Source of the DNA: Galerina marginata
Taxonomy: Eukaryota > Basidiomycota > Agaricomycetes > Agaricales > Galerinaceae
Reading direction: 5' to 3'
NCBI GenBank assembly: GCA_023014335.1
Contig: JAECYW010000004.1
Span: 930,001 to 994,000 of the forward strand
Length of the DNA stretch: 64,000 nt
Shown: positions 1 to 12,092 of the stretch, piece by piece
Position numbering within the stretch: position 1 is the first letter of the stretch
How the letters are laid out: each line of letters begins with the position of its first letter
Notes under the pieces: generated by a model
Told to the model about the DNA's origin: nothing
The model's input: only the letters and a program-made list of their open reading frames with translations
Databases searched by the model: none
Translations under genes and position numbers: made by a program

Positions 1-1118
1 TCAATGAGCGGATGCTACTCCTGTGATTTGTGCCTCTGACAATTCTGGGGAGACTCTACATGCAAAAGCTCCTCCTGATGCTTCATGTGTGCAGCAAAAA
101 AGTCATCAAAGTAGTTGAACAGCTTCTCTCCCGGTTGTCAAATGTTATCAACTAGACCTTGGTATGGAAGAGAGGAAGCGGTCTGAGCGGCCACGAAAAG
201 TTCATTGTCCCGTTGTACCCTCAGGGCTTTCAAATCGTCATCTGCAGTAGCTTCCATTTGCTTAAAGAGGGTCTCCTTGTTGAGGAATTGTTGTGCTGTA
301 AATTCAAAGACGAAGGTTGGCGCATATTAAAGGCGAAGGAATTCAAGAGTTTGGTTTGAAACCGAGTTCTCTCCAAGCTCAAAGTATCATTGGAGTACAA
401 GGCCAGCCAGAGGAACACTTGGAATAGCAAACAGGCGTGTCAAAGCCTCCTTGATTAGCAAATTGGGTGGTCAAAGATAAGACAAGGTATGGTCACTCAA
501 AATAGCTTGCTCTTCCTTGTTGGACCAGATGAAATGAATGGGAATATTATTGTTGTAGAAAAAGTCAATTGGTTCACAGCATTGGTCCTCTTCCAACCAC
601 TGGAATATAATCCCAGCTCGTAGGATTGTTGACTCGTAGGAGCAGACAGTAGACATAAGGAGGCCATTGAGCCAACCCTGATCGAATTTGGGATTCTTCA
701 GCATGTGATTGTACCAGTCGGGGGCCAGTGTTGAATCATCTGGTGTACTGTTGGGTACAAGTATATCTGTCTTGGCTATTATGTAGGAAAGATAACCCAT
801 CCAAATTACAAACCATTTGCGAGCAAGACAGATCATGCGCTTGGCTATGGGATGTGACTTATGGGCACGATCAAAATGGAACAACGATGGAAAGAATTCA
901 TCATAGCGCTTCTTGGTCCAGCCTAAAGCCTTTTTGAGGTTGTACCCACCACTGTTGGTTTTGCCCGCCTCTCCACCAGGCTTGGGGATCAACCCACAGG
1001 TTGATTGGACGCTATCCCCGTTGACGGATTCCTCGTCGTCTGACAGATCAGATAATGAGGATATCGATTGAACCTCAAAGCCAACCGAGTGAGCTCTGGC
1101 AGGTGTTTGTGCGCGCAC
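1..1118 (-). CDS. Hypothetical protein, partial (agaricomycete multi-copy type)
   Basis: An open frame runs on the minus strand from about 1118 to 471 (about 215 codons). It has an acidic Ser/Asp stretch (SLSDLSDDEES) near its N-terminus and a Trp/Tyr-rich body (KWFVIWMGYLSYI, APDWYNHML). Downstream, around 310-130, a second coding-like stretch (ATADDDLKALRVQRDNEL) suggests further exons reaching the window edge. There is no ATG at 1118: the frame opens on GTG there, so the true start lies in an upstream exon, perhaps at the ATG whose first base is 1280. I do not recognise a domain. The composition resembles anonymous multi-copy agaricomycete proteins often found beside transposons. Function unknown; exon structure uncertain. 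Confidence 0.4.
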
Positions 1119-1663
1119 CTTGGGTTGATTGTAGGGTGCAGAATGGTACCGATTCTGTCGCCAAATGTTTGCACCAAAATCACGTCAGGTTGTAATTTGG
1201 GGTGGAGGGGGTAGTGGGTTAAATTTGAACTCAATCCGAGTTGTGATGAGCGGCAGGTGAGATTTAATTGGAAGAGACATGATGTCCCAATGTGAAGTCT
1301 GAGTTATATTTATATATGTGTTTTTTTTATTGTTTTGAAGCTTCTCAACGTGCTCTGAAGATTCATTTCAAGTTACATTCTTATCAATAATAACGGTCGC
1401 CATGGGCCAATGACAATTGGCAAGTGGATTTACAGCTGTTTGAAGTGTTGATGACACTCGATCATATTTTTCATTGTATTCCAAATTAATGACTTAGTAA
1501 AAATTTGACATCTGTCTCTGCCAAATGGCTCTATTCTCAATTCCTGATGCATTTAACCACATAAAATGATCTCCAGAGTTATCCTGCATTATCTCTGGTC
1601 ACTATATCAGCAGTATATCCATAAAATAAGTTTTACAGGCTCACAGAAGGGGAATAAGGCATT
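1119..1663. other. Upstream/intergenic region without a supported gene
   Basis: AT-rich sequence between the partial minus-strand gene and the left end of the Plavaka transposon. It probably holds the promoter and first exon of the gene to its left. A T-run lies near 1320. I see no other supportable feature. Confidence 0.4.
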
Positions 1664-1713
1664 CAGTACAGCATCAAGCACATGTCGGAAACTTAAGAAA
1701 CGCCTAATCAGGC
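1664..1713 (+). repeat. Left terminal inverted repeat of the Plavaka element
   Basis: This end pairs with the right end at 10879-10926. Shared blocks are TACAGCA, TGTCGGAAACTT and GCCTAATCAGGC. The third base is G here and C at the right end, so the CACTA start is mutated on this side. Confidence 0.75.
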
Positions 1714-1905
1714 CGATCAGGCCGCCCAGGGACCGCTGCCCCGAACGAGCCCGTTCAGGCAAAAGAGATCAGTCTGATTAGGACCAACGTGCCCTGATTA
1801 GATATGCCTGCTCAGGCTGGTAGATCTAATCAGGCGTGGGCAACTCGTCTGATCAGGTTTTCGCGGCCAGACAAGATTAAAAGTTATCAGGCAGACGATT
1901 GTATG
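1698..1905. repeat. Subterminal CTAATCAGG repeats (left)
   Basis: Multiple direct and inverted copies of CTAATCAGG, GATCAGG and CTGATTAG lie within about 200 bp. The same motifs recur inside the right end at 10783-10893. They are probably transposase-binding sites; this is inferred by analogy with CACTA/En-Spm elements. Confidence 0.6.
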
Positions 1906-1983
1906 ATTAGAACGTATTACTTGATTAACATATATCCTAATTAACTGTTCTACTCGACTGATCATATTAATGTTACCTGTGAA

Positions 1984-2095
1984 TCAATTGCAGCCAACGA
2001 GAATCGAACGCCCAGCCTGAACAGAAAAACGCTTACCTAATAATTTACCATGATCTGACGCACTTACCATTATACCATATTGCTTTATATAAATT
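1984..2095 (-). other. tRNA-like relic (possible tRNA-derived sequence)
   Basis: On the minus strand a plausible pol III A box (TGGTATAATGGTAAGTGCG) is followed by a B-box-like GCGTTCGATTCTC and a terminal GGCTGCA. The acceptor and T stems do not pair well, and the anticodon arm would need an intron-like insert. It is best read as a degenerate tRNA or a SINE-like fragment, not a working tRNA gene. Confidence 0.3.
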
Positions 2096-2336
2096 AGGCA
2101 AATAAGGTTAATATAAGCCTAATCAGGCCCTGTCAGGCAGTGGTGCGGCCGCACACGCGCACGCGCTGCACACACTCAAATACTTAGCGCAGCATGAATA
2201 AACAGCAAAAAAAATAATGCATGAGTGTACTAACATATCCTATACACATACTCCTAGACATAATTGGCATGGGCAGTAAATTTAAGCAAGTCAACGGCAA
2301 GGTAACGAATGTCTCAGTGGGCCAGAAGTCAAGATA

Positions 2337-4607
2337 TTACCCAGCGCGAACTCCTCGGCCCCTTCCCCCCGTCGCGCGAGACTTTTTTGGAGCAGCTGGT
2401 GGCGCATCATTGACGATTGGCGATTCGGCATTGGGTTCGACGAGAGACTGTGAATGAATGGTAGCAGTGCCTGCTCCTGCGGCTGTTCCACGGGGCCGGA
2501 GAGAGCGGCGCTCCTGGGTGTCTGTTTCAAGAGGGACCTTGGACTTGCTAAATTTCTTCGCTTTCGTTACAGTAGGTGCGGTCGGTTTAGATTCGAGTGC
2601 TGGAGACTGATCCGGACTTATGGATGGATGGTCGACATGTTCAGGGATAGACTGGGTCGTCGACATGATATCTGCGGTCTGGTCAACTGGCGCTCGCTAT
2701 TTAAATCATCAATAGAAATATCGGATTGAGGGGAATAATTAAGTAGCACAAAATGAAGTACTCACAGGAACATCATCCAAGCGCTCAAAGTTCGAAACCG
2801 GCGCCTCTTCTAAGTAAAAATCTGAGTTGTGTTCACTTGGATCAGGCGATGGGATATTATCTGAATCGTCAAATTGCCCTGGTTGCATCTGAGTATCGGG
2901 TTCCTGGTCGCCATCGCCCACGGAACCAAGCCGCATTTTGTCCAAGCGTTGCGCTATTTCGTTGGCCCTATCAATAATATCTGTACCTCCTGAAGATGTA
3001 CCGCAATTTGCAGAAACCGCCGCTTCCTTGGTCTTGACCTGCTTGCTAAAGACATTGGAATCCCACTCTGCCATGACTTTCGAGTACCAGCGGGGGTTGC
3101 GCTTTATTGCGTCGATAATAAACTGGATGTAGTAGAAGTAGTTGTCCTTATACGCGATCCCGGACCTCCCTTTTCCTCCGCTGTCGAATTGCTTGTCCGT
3201 CGACAAAAGAAAGCGCGCCTATTGAAAGAGGGAAAGAATTAGCGCTAAATTTATTTGAGATATGAAATCTGGACTGAGAACACATACCACAATGGAACAC
3301 AAAGCAATAAAGGCAGGGGTTGTACCAGGAGGCCTATTGTCGCGCAGGAATTGACTAATGCTTCGAGAAACTGCGTTTTCCACATTGAATATTGAGGTTG
3401 AACTGAAGACGATGCCTCGCGCAATCTATTAATATGTAGAACGATGGCGTCAGTCAATTGTTCTATTAAGGTTGTGAATAGAAACCTTACCCTAAAAAGC
3501 ATATCACTACGAAACAAATTGTCGTCGCTGGTGGAATCTTCATTGCAACATAAGACGGGGAAGAAATGAGGGTAGGTAATGCAAGAAGTAACAGGGTCTT
3601 TCTCTGCACCGATTAGAAATTGGATCCGAGGAATGTTGAGTCGGCCTTCTGGGGAGAGCGCAGTGGTCATTTCAGGAACATCAAAAATTCCGGCCACATG
3701 CTCCTTGAGCAGCTTCACAAAATTGGACCGACCAGTGCTTGCCCCTTCGCGAAACTGAAGGGAATATTTTAGCTATAAGATCAAAGTTATTAAATAATAT
3801 TGAGTGCACACCTTTGAAATAGAGTCTCCTTTTTTGCTATCGTCGGCACAAACAGAAAATAAGCGGTGGTACTTCTTGGGGATGGAGTCGCGAAGGTCCT
3901 TGGTGATTCCCATGTCTTTGTGCTCCTCATCTAAGAAGCAAACAGGATCGTCGACGCCAAAAGTGGATTCCTCGTCGAGACCAACAAAGTGATGGATTTG
4001 GAAATAGCACGCGCGAAAGAGCACACACCATCGGCCTAGTTTTACGATTTTCGCGAATAACTTGGAGTCCAAAATAACGTCAGTGTCCTCGTCGTCGTCA
4101 ATTTTCTGTGGCCCTCGCTTTCTCCCCTTTGCACCTGAATCTCGAATTACCATTGTCGCAATAGAGTTGCGTAGGTTAAGATTCTCCTCTTTGAGCTCTT
4201 CGATCTCCCTCCGGGACTCCAAGTAAACCTTAATAGAATAAATTTGCGTAATAGTCAGCCAAAAAATACAACAATAAATCTGGCTGAAAATCTAAAAATT
4301 CGACTTGCCTTGTAGAGCTGTTCAAAATCTGATGACATAACACTGGGACTGGGACTAGAACTCGTCGATGGCCTCTGAATCGGTCGGGCACTAAAGGTGG
4401 TGGGGAAATTGCTGCCCGGTTGGGGAGTCTGCCTCAAATTTTGCACCGGACGTACTGGGATGGGATTGACATGCATTTGGTTCTGCTGACCCGACGTATT
4501 ACTGACTGAATTGGTGGTCAAAGATGGCGGCTGAGCGGATCCAGCAGCAGGGATGGCATAGGCGGTGGCGCAGGTTGTCGATTTTGAGCACAAGTATCAG
4601 ACATAAT
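2337..4607 (-). CDS. Plavaka passenger gene, uncharacterised agaricomycete family
   Basis: A spliced minus-strand gene inside the Plavaka element. A Pro/Ser/Gln-rich N-terminus begins at the ATG ending at 4607; an early frameshift is possible near 4570. After an intron comes a coiled-coil segment (ESRREIEELKEENLNLR). A conserved body follows (KLGRWCVLFRAC; PKKYHRLFSV; then, after an intron at about 3779-3817, KLLKEHVAGIFDVP, ITYPHFFPVL and DNLFRSDMLFR). A later exon begins LLSTDKQFDSGGKG, near 3200. The C-terminus, after about 2740, is Pro/Lys/Arg-rich and ends GRGRGVRAG. The arrangement (coil, globular body, a STDKQF-like motif, basic tail) matches a multi-copy agaricomycete family that I recall as common near transposons; its function is unknown. 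Several very short exons make the model approximate. Confidence 0.55.
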
Positions 4608-4996
4608 GGCAAACGAGAGGCTAGAATAATTTCGATGTAATCAGGAGCGCGTTCTTATTATAATATCCAGAATTGATTCAGATGACTGGGACTCGCCTAC
4701 TCACCAAATTTACGACTTGCCAATTTAGAACTGGGTTGATTGGTTGCACGTAAATTTCCTTCAACAGCCATCAATCCTGCAAAGTAAGATTCGACTGGAG
4801 GTGAGGTGGTCTTTCCAGCCCATCAATGAAGCCTCCCTGCTTCAGGCAAGCGGTCAGGTTTAATTCAACGTTAATTAAATTCTGAATCATTGGTGATATT
4901 GAGTCTTTATGTGAATCAAACTGCACGCTTCCATTCCATTAATAAATTATTAAGTGCATTGACTCAATTGAACGCAGTACCAATCTACTATGCATA
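4608..4996. other. Spacer between passenger gene and transposase 3' end
   Basis: AT-rich non-coding sequence. Both flanking genes are on the minus strand, so this holds the transposase 3' flank and the promoter of the passenger gene. No other feature seen. Confidence 0.45.
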
Positions 4997-7900
4997 TCAA
5001 ATATTAGCCTGAGTGACCAGTTCCGTCGACTTCAACCTCAGCCAAATATCCTCGTCGGTTAAATTAAACACGAAATATTCCCCGGAACGAGATCCATGAT
5101 CAGGTACTACAAAGCCACCTCGTATGATTGAATTTGTATCGATAAACACGGCGTCTTTACGTGCTTTGGGATGCAGTCTTGTTAGTCTGAGTGTCGCGTG
5201 ACGGGGTCGGTTCTCCATGTCTCGAGGTTCATCAAGCGGCAGTACAAGCGCCATGGGAATGTGTTGACCTGCATAATGAAGGTCAAAAATGGCGAGAAGC
5301 TGGACAAACACTGCCTGATTTTCGCCAACCTTCACTGGAGCGTGGTCAAAGCATGGACGGCCGTGGAAGCTGGGGTTAGTCCTGAGAATATTGGAACATA
5401 GCGACCAATTCGCTTCGGAAGCATAATGCCCCTTGAGGAATCGGAATGGTGTGATCTAAGTTAGACATTGTCAGCACAGCGTCAAAGTATGTGGATAATC
5501 ACCGACACATCGACAGCAACGGATTTAATTTGAAACATACCTCATGGTCATGGCCAATAACTTGTCGGCGGTGGAATCGGTTTGTGAGGAATTTATTAAG
5601 CTTTCGACGGAACTGTTGAAATGCTGGATCATCCACGTGTTGCGTTTCCAGATGTTCAACGGAGACGGTGGGCATGCGGGAACCATGAATTACACATTGA
5701 AAGTCGTCGTCCTGATGGTAATAAGGGTTTGCATACGTCAATTATGGGCGCTTAATTTAGATCAACTGACCGGAGCGGCTTGATTGCCGGGAGGCGCCTC
5801 AGCGGCCTCACGCGCTGCCTCCACTTCATCTTCGGTGTTAGACTTCTGAAGTTCGGCAATTTCATCCAGAATGTTGATGTCGTTTCTGATTATTGTGGAA
5901 ACAACATCGTTCATGCCGACTTTCAGGATCTGGAGTTCGAAGGATTAAATAGTTAGACTGTGACTTCAATACGTATTTCGATCATTTAGTTATAATTAAT
6001 TAAAGTAGCCTGGATTCAGACCAGGTGGGAGGAAGGTAAAATATGTAAAAGGCCCAGGGTAGGCACGATAAGATTAAAGGACGACGGGAAGTACCTGAGG
6101 GGCAACGTTCTTAAAATTGGTGTGGCGTTGGTAATACTTTTTGAGGGGGCCGTTTAATTTCTCGTTGGGTTTGGTATTGTAATTTTGTGTAACGCCCTTT
6201 TGAAGGATGTCGAGAAATATGTGTTGATGCGTGTGGACCTTTGGCGCATTCCAGTCCTTGTCAGGATTGTGTAGTTTGTATTCCTATTTAGATATTCAAA
6301 TTGCTCTTCGTTAGATCTAATTTAAAATAATGCACTTACCTCAAGGAGTGTCTCAAACGTCAGTAGCTCCTGGCGTCCCATCTCCAGGGTGGACTCAGTC
6401 TGAAGGGTGAGGGATGAGAACATATCAAGTTCGAGATAACTCCGAATAAGCTTTAAAAGACGAAAGCCATCTGGTGATCTCTCTGGTGTCAGAACATGCT
6501 GAGATGCAAATATTATGACCTAAAGTACGAGTCGTATGCAAGGCGTAATCGTAAATTTACTAACGGCAATAGTAAATCGGAATTAAATTTCACACCTTTG
6601 AGTGGTCCTCGAACTTCGTCCCATCTGCAAATTGCCCCATGCTTCCCAGAGACTTGAAATGGTTTAAGCCCGGCCAACGAGAGCCTATAAGGATTTTAAC
6701 ATTTGTGTGAGTTCTATTTCTGTGCCAAATTGAAACTCTGAGTCGACTCACGCGAGATCAATTTCCGTTGCTGCTTGCCGTTTGTCATCGAGCGATTGAA
6801 TGATATAAAGAAATTGAACCAAGAGGTGGAACCGGTAGAGGCCACTGTGGTACGCGTGCAACCGATCCCATGATAGGGCCTTGTAGACATCGGTATATTT
6901 CAATTTCCAAAATGTATTCTAAGCATAAGATGAATTAAGACTGTAAATGCGGAATCACTGGTAGACATTAATGGTGATAGCTACTTTGACGTCTCTCAGC
7001 CCATATTGGCGCAGAAGCTCATCCCTTTGAGTGGCATTCATCGCTTGCGCCTCTTCCCAAATTGTTTGCATGTTGATAGTGGTCCGAAGTTCAAATGTTT
7101 GAGAAAGATTCGATAGGGCTGCCTTGGGGACTAAACAAATTGGACATGGGTAATTTGCTTTAACACCACGGATGAGGGCCATATCTGCTCTGAAATTTAT
7201 TATAGCGTCATTAGATAATCTGAAAGACAGTTAGTGAACTAAACTCACTGTTCTTCATAGTCAGCAGAAAGAATCAGTACATGCGGGTAAATAATGTGTT
7301 CCACACCATCGGCACATCGAATAGGAGCCCCAAACTCGGCAAGTGTTTTGATGCTGTTAAATATCTGGGAGACGGCTTCATGCCGAATTTCCTGTTTATG
7401 ATTCACGAAACCTTGCTTTCCAGTTTCGCTGGCCAATTCCTCGGGCTGTGGTTGAGATAATTTAAGGTATTAAATTTTGAGATATACCGATGTTATACCA
7501 TCCAAGCCAGAACTCACAATTGGGAGCCAGCCGACAAGTCGGGCACCACCAATACCATTCCCATTCCGCATCGAAATAGGCAGGTTTGCGCACCACGCAA
7601 GAACGGGGTAGCCCTTTTCAGTACCAAAGGATGAAAGACACGTTTTGTCTGCGTAGATAATTAGACACAGTGGCTTTGCTGATGCCGGGATAGTGTCCTA
7701 TTAAATTGGTTATAAGTAGAAAATATAGGGAGGATTGTTAGGCGGTCAATAACTCACCTGGAAGTCCCACCAACTGTCAGCAGTCCAGGGCTCGTCAATG
7801 AAGTGCTCGAATTTGTTCTCCAATGCATTAAATTTATACAATTTCTCTGCATCCCACCAAAATTTGCCAATGAGGGTAGTACTCAACAGCAGTTCCGTAC

Positions 7901-9099
7901 ACCAATCCCAGAGCGGTAACAACCAGACGTTGTACTCCAATTCCGTATCTTTATAGGGAATTTTGAGGGAGCATTTCTGGAACTATGGAAATTTTATTAA
8001 GGCGATAGATTAGTTCAATTACTGAGCACTAGGAAATATTTACTTACCCCAGATGCACGAGTTCTTCGAGCGTGGTCCCAGATCACAGATAAATCGGAAT
8101 GACTGGCCAATGTGAAATCTGAATCGGTAGAACCAGTACCGATTACGCGATTGAATAACTGAATGGTAGTTTCGATTTGCTTGCGATTCATGTGAGAAGA
8201 CAGCATAACCTCCGCTAATTCAAAATCTGAGCGAGTTCGGAATGGCCTCCAAGGTGTCTTGCCGAGGACTGATTCAGGTAGGTTGAGATCGGGTGCTGTG
8301 TCATTCGCTGATTCTGAGTCAAATTTGGAAATGCAATATTCATCAAAAGTGTAGATCTTGGGGGCATCGCTGCCGCTGCTGGGGTGGTAGACAACCATGA
8401 TGTCATCTGGACTGTGAACGTCAGCGGGCCCGAAGTCAACATCGGGTGTTGTGAAACGGAGAGGGTTTAAGTTTGCGATATGTTCACGATGTTCCGCAGG
8501 TCCATCTTCTTCCTTGTCCGAAGCGATATTGTCTTGGTCCCGAAATTCCAGCGCTTGTTCAAGTCCAAATAGATCATCATGGTCGCTGACACCGTCTTCA
8601 TCCCATCCTATTAAAAATCATAGCCAGTATTAGTTTTCTTTGTACGAGATTGTAAATACTCCGGTGCTGTACCTGGCTCCAGGCCTATCGGATTCCTTCT
8701 GTCATTCGAATTATCTGAATCAGATGGTTCGTTGGCCGCCTCCGGCTCTGAACCTTCGCCCAAACTGGGTGTGGCTGCAAGATTGACACCGAGGGCTGCT
8801 AGAAGAGCATCGGATCCTATAGGTAAGTTAACAACTATTAAACCTTGCTGAGTTAGGCGAATGTATATAAATTTAATACCTGTACGATGTTCACGTTGTA
8901 GAACCTCTTGGAGCGCAAGCTGCTGACAATTCAAAGTTTGGGGGGCAGCGGACGAAGATTCTGGTTCACGAGGACGTAAGGGGCAAGCTTTCTCGTGGCT
9001 GCCAATCCCCTGCTTCCCAACGGCTTTGTTGCAGTGGCGGCATCGGCGTTGGTGAGGGAGAAGTTCTGAATCAATAGGAAGAAGAGGTTGTTCAGACAT
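4997..9099 (-). CDS. Plavaka transposase (multi-exon)
   Basis: The ATG is at 9099 (MSEQPLL). An N-terminal zinc finger (CRHCNKAVGKQGIGSHEKAC) is followed by an acidic linker. The body is spread over about a dozen exons split by introns of about 50 nt. Diagnostic blocks in order are WWDAEKLYKFN and DEPWTADSWWDFQ (near 7850-7770), LCLIIYADKTCLSSFGTEKG and GARLVGWLPI (7680-7510), FVNHKQEIRHEAV, CADGVEHIIYPHVLILSADY (7400-7250) and MALIRGVKANYPCPICLVP (near 7180-7130). Next come a WKLKYTDVYKALSWDRLHAY block (near 6900) and a C-terminal region with FNLTDEDIWLRLK just before the stop. These blocks are characteristic of Plavaka transposases, which cut and paste CACTA-like elements. I saw no clear nonsense change in the blocks read, so it may be intact or nearly so. 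Exact splice sites were only partly checked. Confidence 0.75.
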
Positions 9100-9790
9100 T
9101 GTTGTCAAGTGCTGTAATTCTGAAGTTTACAGGTAAAGGTAAAGGCCTTTTAACGAGTCGGTGGGCAGGCTAACGATCCCATCTGCAACCTTAAATAAAA
9201 CCCGAGGTATGGTAGCTGGGTACCACCATCAAGTTCAACAATTTGGCCTGACGGTCAGTAAGGCAACTCATTTTTAACTGTAATACATTGACAATTTGGG
9301 GCTGGATACACTGTAAATTTAATAACACTCAAATTTGGTTGAAGCTAGAACAATGATATGTCATTTATCTATTAACTGCATGGTCTTAGGATAGATATTT
9401 GACACTTACTCTATTGTAGAACAGGTCTACTGTATCCATCTATCAATTACTATCAATTTGAAGCTGGGGCAGAGTTTGTATCATAGCGCCTGGACCGTAA
9501 GAATCTTACTCTAAATATAATTAGTTACCTGACTCAGAGAATCTAATAACACACAATGCTACCAGGACTATCTTGAATGCAGTACAATGTTATTTTTAAT
9601 GTATTAGTGGTCTAGATTCAGAATGCCGCAAACGCATTGAGCATAGCCACATTGCATCATCACGCACTGCGAAACCAAATATGGACGCGCGCCTATTCTG
9701 TAAGAAGCGACACGAACATGTGACTTCTGCGAGAAGTTACCCGCGAGCTTTGGATTTCTGTGCTCTTGCTAAACCACCACCGCATCCTTC
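9100..9790. other. Transposase upstream region
   Basis: AT-rich, non-coding, upstream of the minus-strand transposase ATG. It should contain the transposase promoter. No repeat or gene recognised. Confidence 0.4.
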
Positions 9791-9817
9791 TTACACCGTG
9801 TTCAACTTACCTCGAAT

Positions 9818-10230
9818 ATGAACGATTTCGTTGTTATCTGCGCCATAGTAGTGATCTTGGCTGGCAAAGGTAAGTCGTTCAACTGGCGTTTGTCCATATG
9901 CTAAGGTTGTGTAGGGCTTTTGAAGAAGTTCCTGCGCCGCGTACTTCCCAACGTTTGTGCCTGGGCCGACAGTAAGCATTATTCATCTCTACAGATGCCA
10001 CATAACACTTACATATCGATTTCCGTAGTGCCGCCAATGAAGAAAGTCAACATTAGCGGCGGAACTTTCACGACCGTCAATGGTAACGTTTACGTTACGA
10101 ACGTTCTCAACGACAGTTCCCTTCCAGTTGGTAAGTATTGTCTTAAAACTCTTCTACTACAACTTTTAACACTGATATTTGATTCCTATGCTAGGAGCGA
10201 CTACCGCAGCGTGTATTTGACTAGGTGATC
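9818..10230 (+). pseudogene. Short gene fragment with ISGGTFTTVNGN leader motif
   Basis: A short ATG-initiated hydrophobic segment (MNDFVVICAIVVILAGKG) at 9818 is followed by a GTAAGT donor. Further on, a coding-like stretch contains KVNISGGTFTTVNGNVYVT and ends SSLPVG at a second GTAAGT donor (10130). After a GCTAG acceptor the frame closes quickly (ATTAACI, stop). The SGGTF..V.GN motif is, as I recall, the leader found ahead of NACHT/NLR-like and related agaricomycete proteins. Here nothing follows it, so this looks like a captured or truncated 5' end inside the transposon. Exon linkage is uncertain. Confidence 0.35.
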
Positions 10231-10782
10231 GTGACACCGAGAACATGTCAATGTGATGAGAGTGTAGAGTTTCCCTCAATCTTTAGTCAAGTAGATCTAC
10301 ATTTCAGCTAGTGGCCATTCATGATTTGTCAATGCTATGAGTTGGAATCTTGCGTGAATGATTCAGACCATAACTTCAGGAATCAATCTTATTGGCTCGT
10401 TCAAAATCTGTTTGAAAGTTCAAAAGGGCGGGTGGCTAGGGCATAAGATATATTGATGAGTTTTCAGTCACCAAGCCTTTCAAATCGTACAATTTTAAGT
10501 TGTTTCCTATCAATTCGAACTCCAGGCCCTAGAAAAGCCGGCACGTCGCCAAATGGCACCAAATAGTGCGTGCACACGCGATCTTGATCCATGTTCTTTA
10601 ATGGCTTATTCAACGACGGGACGGTGCTTAAGGCGCGCATATTATATATTACCACATTAACTTATATACGTGCTATCTACTTTTGAAGGTTCGTACCATT
10701 TTTTCTTCGCGCGTCGCACTTGAACGATTTGTTACCATTATTGACATCGCGCGTATGCGCTCCAAGCCACCCTGACCAGATA
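10231..10782. other. Non-coding interior, right part of the Plavaka element
   Basis: Mixed-composition sequence between the small plus-strand fragment and the right subterminal repeats. No gene supported. Confidence 0.4.
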
Positions 10783-10893
10783 TATCTAGACCCTGATCGA
10801 GAAGCCGAACCAGATCAGGGAAAAATTGTCACCTGATAATGAGAAAATGATGTCTAATCAGATCTTAATCGGACCTCAGCCTGATTAGGCAAT
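10783..10893. repeat. Subterminal CTAATCAG/CTGATTAG repeats (right)
   Basis: Copies of CTGATCGAG, CTAATCAG, CCTGATAATG and CTGATTAGG mirror the left subterminal array. Together with the terminal inverted repeat they define the element's right end. Confidence 0.55.
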
Positions 10894-10926
10894 TTCAAAG
10901 TTTCCGACACAAAAAGTGCTGTAGTG
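10879..10926 (-). repeat. Right terminal inverted repeat of the Plavaka element
   Basis: Read on the minus strand from 10926 it begins CACTACAGCAC, the canonical CACTA start, and then shares TGTCGGAAACTT and GCCTAATCAGGC with the left terminus. Confidence 0.75.
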
Positions 10927-12092
10927 ACGCCGCAGGGCAAGAAAACAGCATAACCAAAGAAATTGCCAGGAAAAAGAGCTTGAAGATGGTCTGGTTATGC
11001 ATGCCCTGGTAGCGGGCAAGGTAGGAATGATAGGATAGGTTGGACCAAAATCAACTTGACGACAGTGGCTACAAAGTGAAATTTGTTTTGCACAAACAGC
11101 GGATGTGATCGAAGATAACTATACTATTGATGAGATATTTCCAACATTCAGTGCCGCGAGTTGTGGTGATATCTTTGCAAGAATTATACAAGCTCTCCGT
11201 GGTGTGATGCGCTTACTATGACACTCACAATGGAATTGCACTGCGCCTGATGGAGTTGAAGTTAGGTCACCTGCAGGACATTTAGATGGCGGAAGTTGGG
11301 ACTCGGATGGCAACTCTGAAGCACGCGGCTCAGGAGCAGCTATGGTAACAGATAAGCTGGTCTCCAGATCAAGCGACTCCAGTTCAAGACATTTCTATTA
11401 TGACAAGATGTTAAATTTCAAGGGCTCTCTAGCCAAGTCAACACCGTACCCCTGTACCTGTGTTGGAGTTGAATACAAGAAATTTTTGTCTCTTGAGTCC
11501 ATCATTTCCCTGAATTCTTTTACCGCAGATAGCTACAATATTGCAAACATGAGTCGCGGAGCTAGGACTTGGATGTTTCTTGGTCTATACTCACGTAGGA
11601 TTGGGTCGCCGGGGAATATTCTTCTATCAATGGAGAGCCAAATTCTCGGAATGGAGGTGTTGGTGAAGTACTGGAGTATTTGGCAGAGAGTCCAAATAAG
11701 AATATGCTGGCAGGCCTGGACTCAGACAACCACTCTGAACTTGTCGGCACGTTGACTTGCAATTCACGTTGCCGTCTATGGTCAACTGTCAAAAAGGTAA
11801 ACAGATGAAAAAAATTTGCCATTAAATAGAAAATTATATACCTCTTGCTCAGACGTTACTGAACTCTCAACAACTTCATCCTCCTCTGGACTCTGGGGAT
11901 CTGACACGGATGCCATCACGTGTCGCAAGTCCAAGTGAGAGATTTCGTTAAAGAGTCCGAATCTTTGTTGAATCGATAACACAACAAATATGTCCAAACA
12001 TCTTCCGTTATCAGGCAACAACAAGTTGAAATCCTTCTCTTCCACCTACCACCAACTGATTATCGATCCCCCCTTTGGATGGCCGTCCTCTA
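10927..12092. other. Region without a confident gene
   Basis: Contains short frames on both strands (for example 11342-11755 plus and 11562-11822 minus) with no recognisable motif. It may include degraded exons of the next gene or of a neighbouring transposon-associated gene. I cannot support a call. Confidence 0.3.

Larger units (their letters stand above)
1664..10926. mobile_element. Plavaka-type (CACTA-like) DNA transposon, apparently full length
   Basis: A 9,263-bp element is bounded by imperfect terminal inverted repeats. The left end starts CAGTACAGCATC at 1664. The right end, read inward on the minus strand, starts CACTACAGCACT. Both continue into a shared TGTCGGAAACTT block and then GCCTAATCAGGC. 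Both subterminal zones (about 1698-1900 and 10783-10893) are crowded with CTAATCAG/CTGATTAG motifs, which is typical of CACTA-type transposase-binding arrays. Inside lie a Plavaka transposase (minus), a passenger gene (minus) and a small plus-strand fragment. Plavaka elements are a known basidiomycete DNA transposon class. The 2-3 bp expected target duplication is not evident (ATT on the left, ACG on the right), so the insertion is old or the ends have drifted. Confidence 0.8.
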
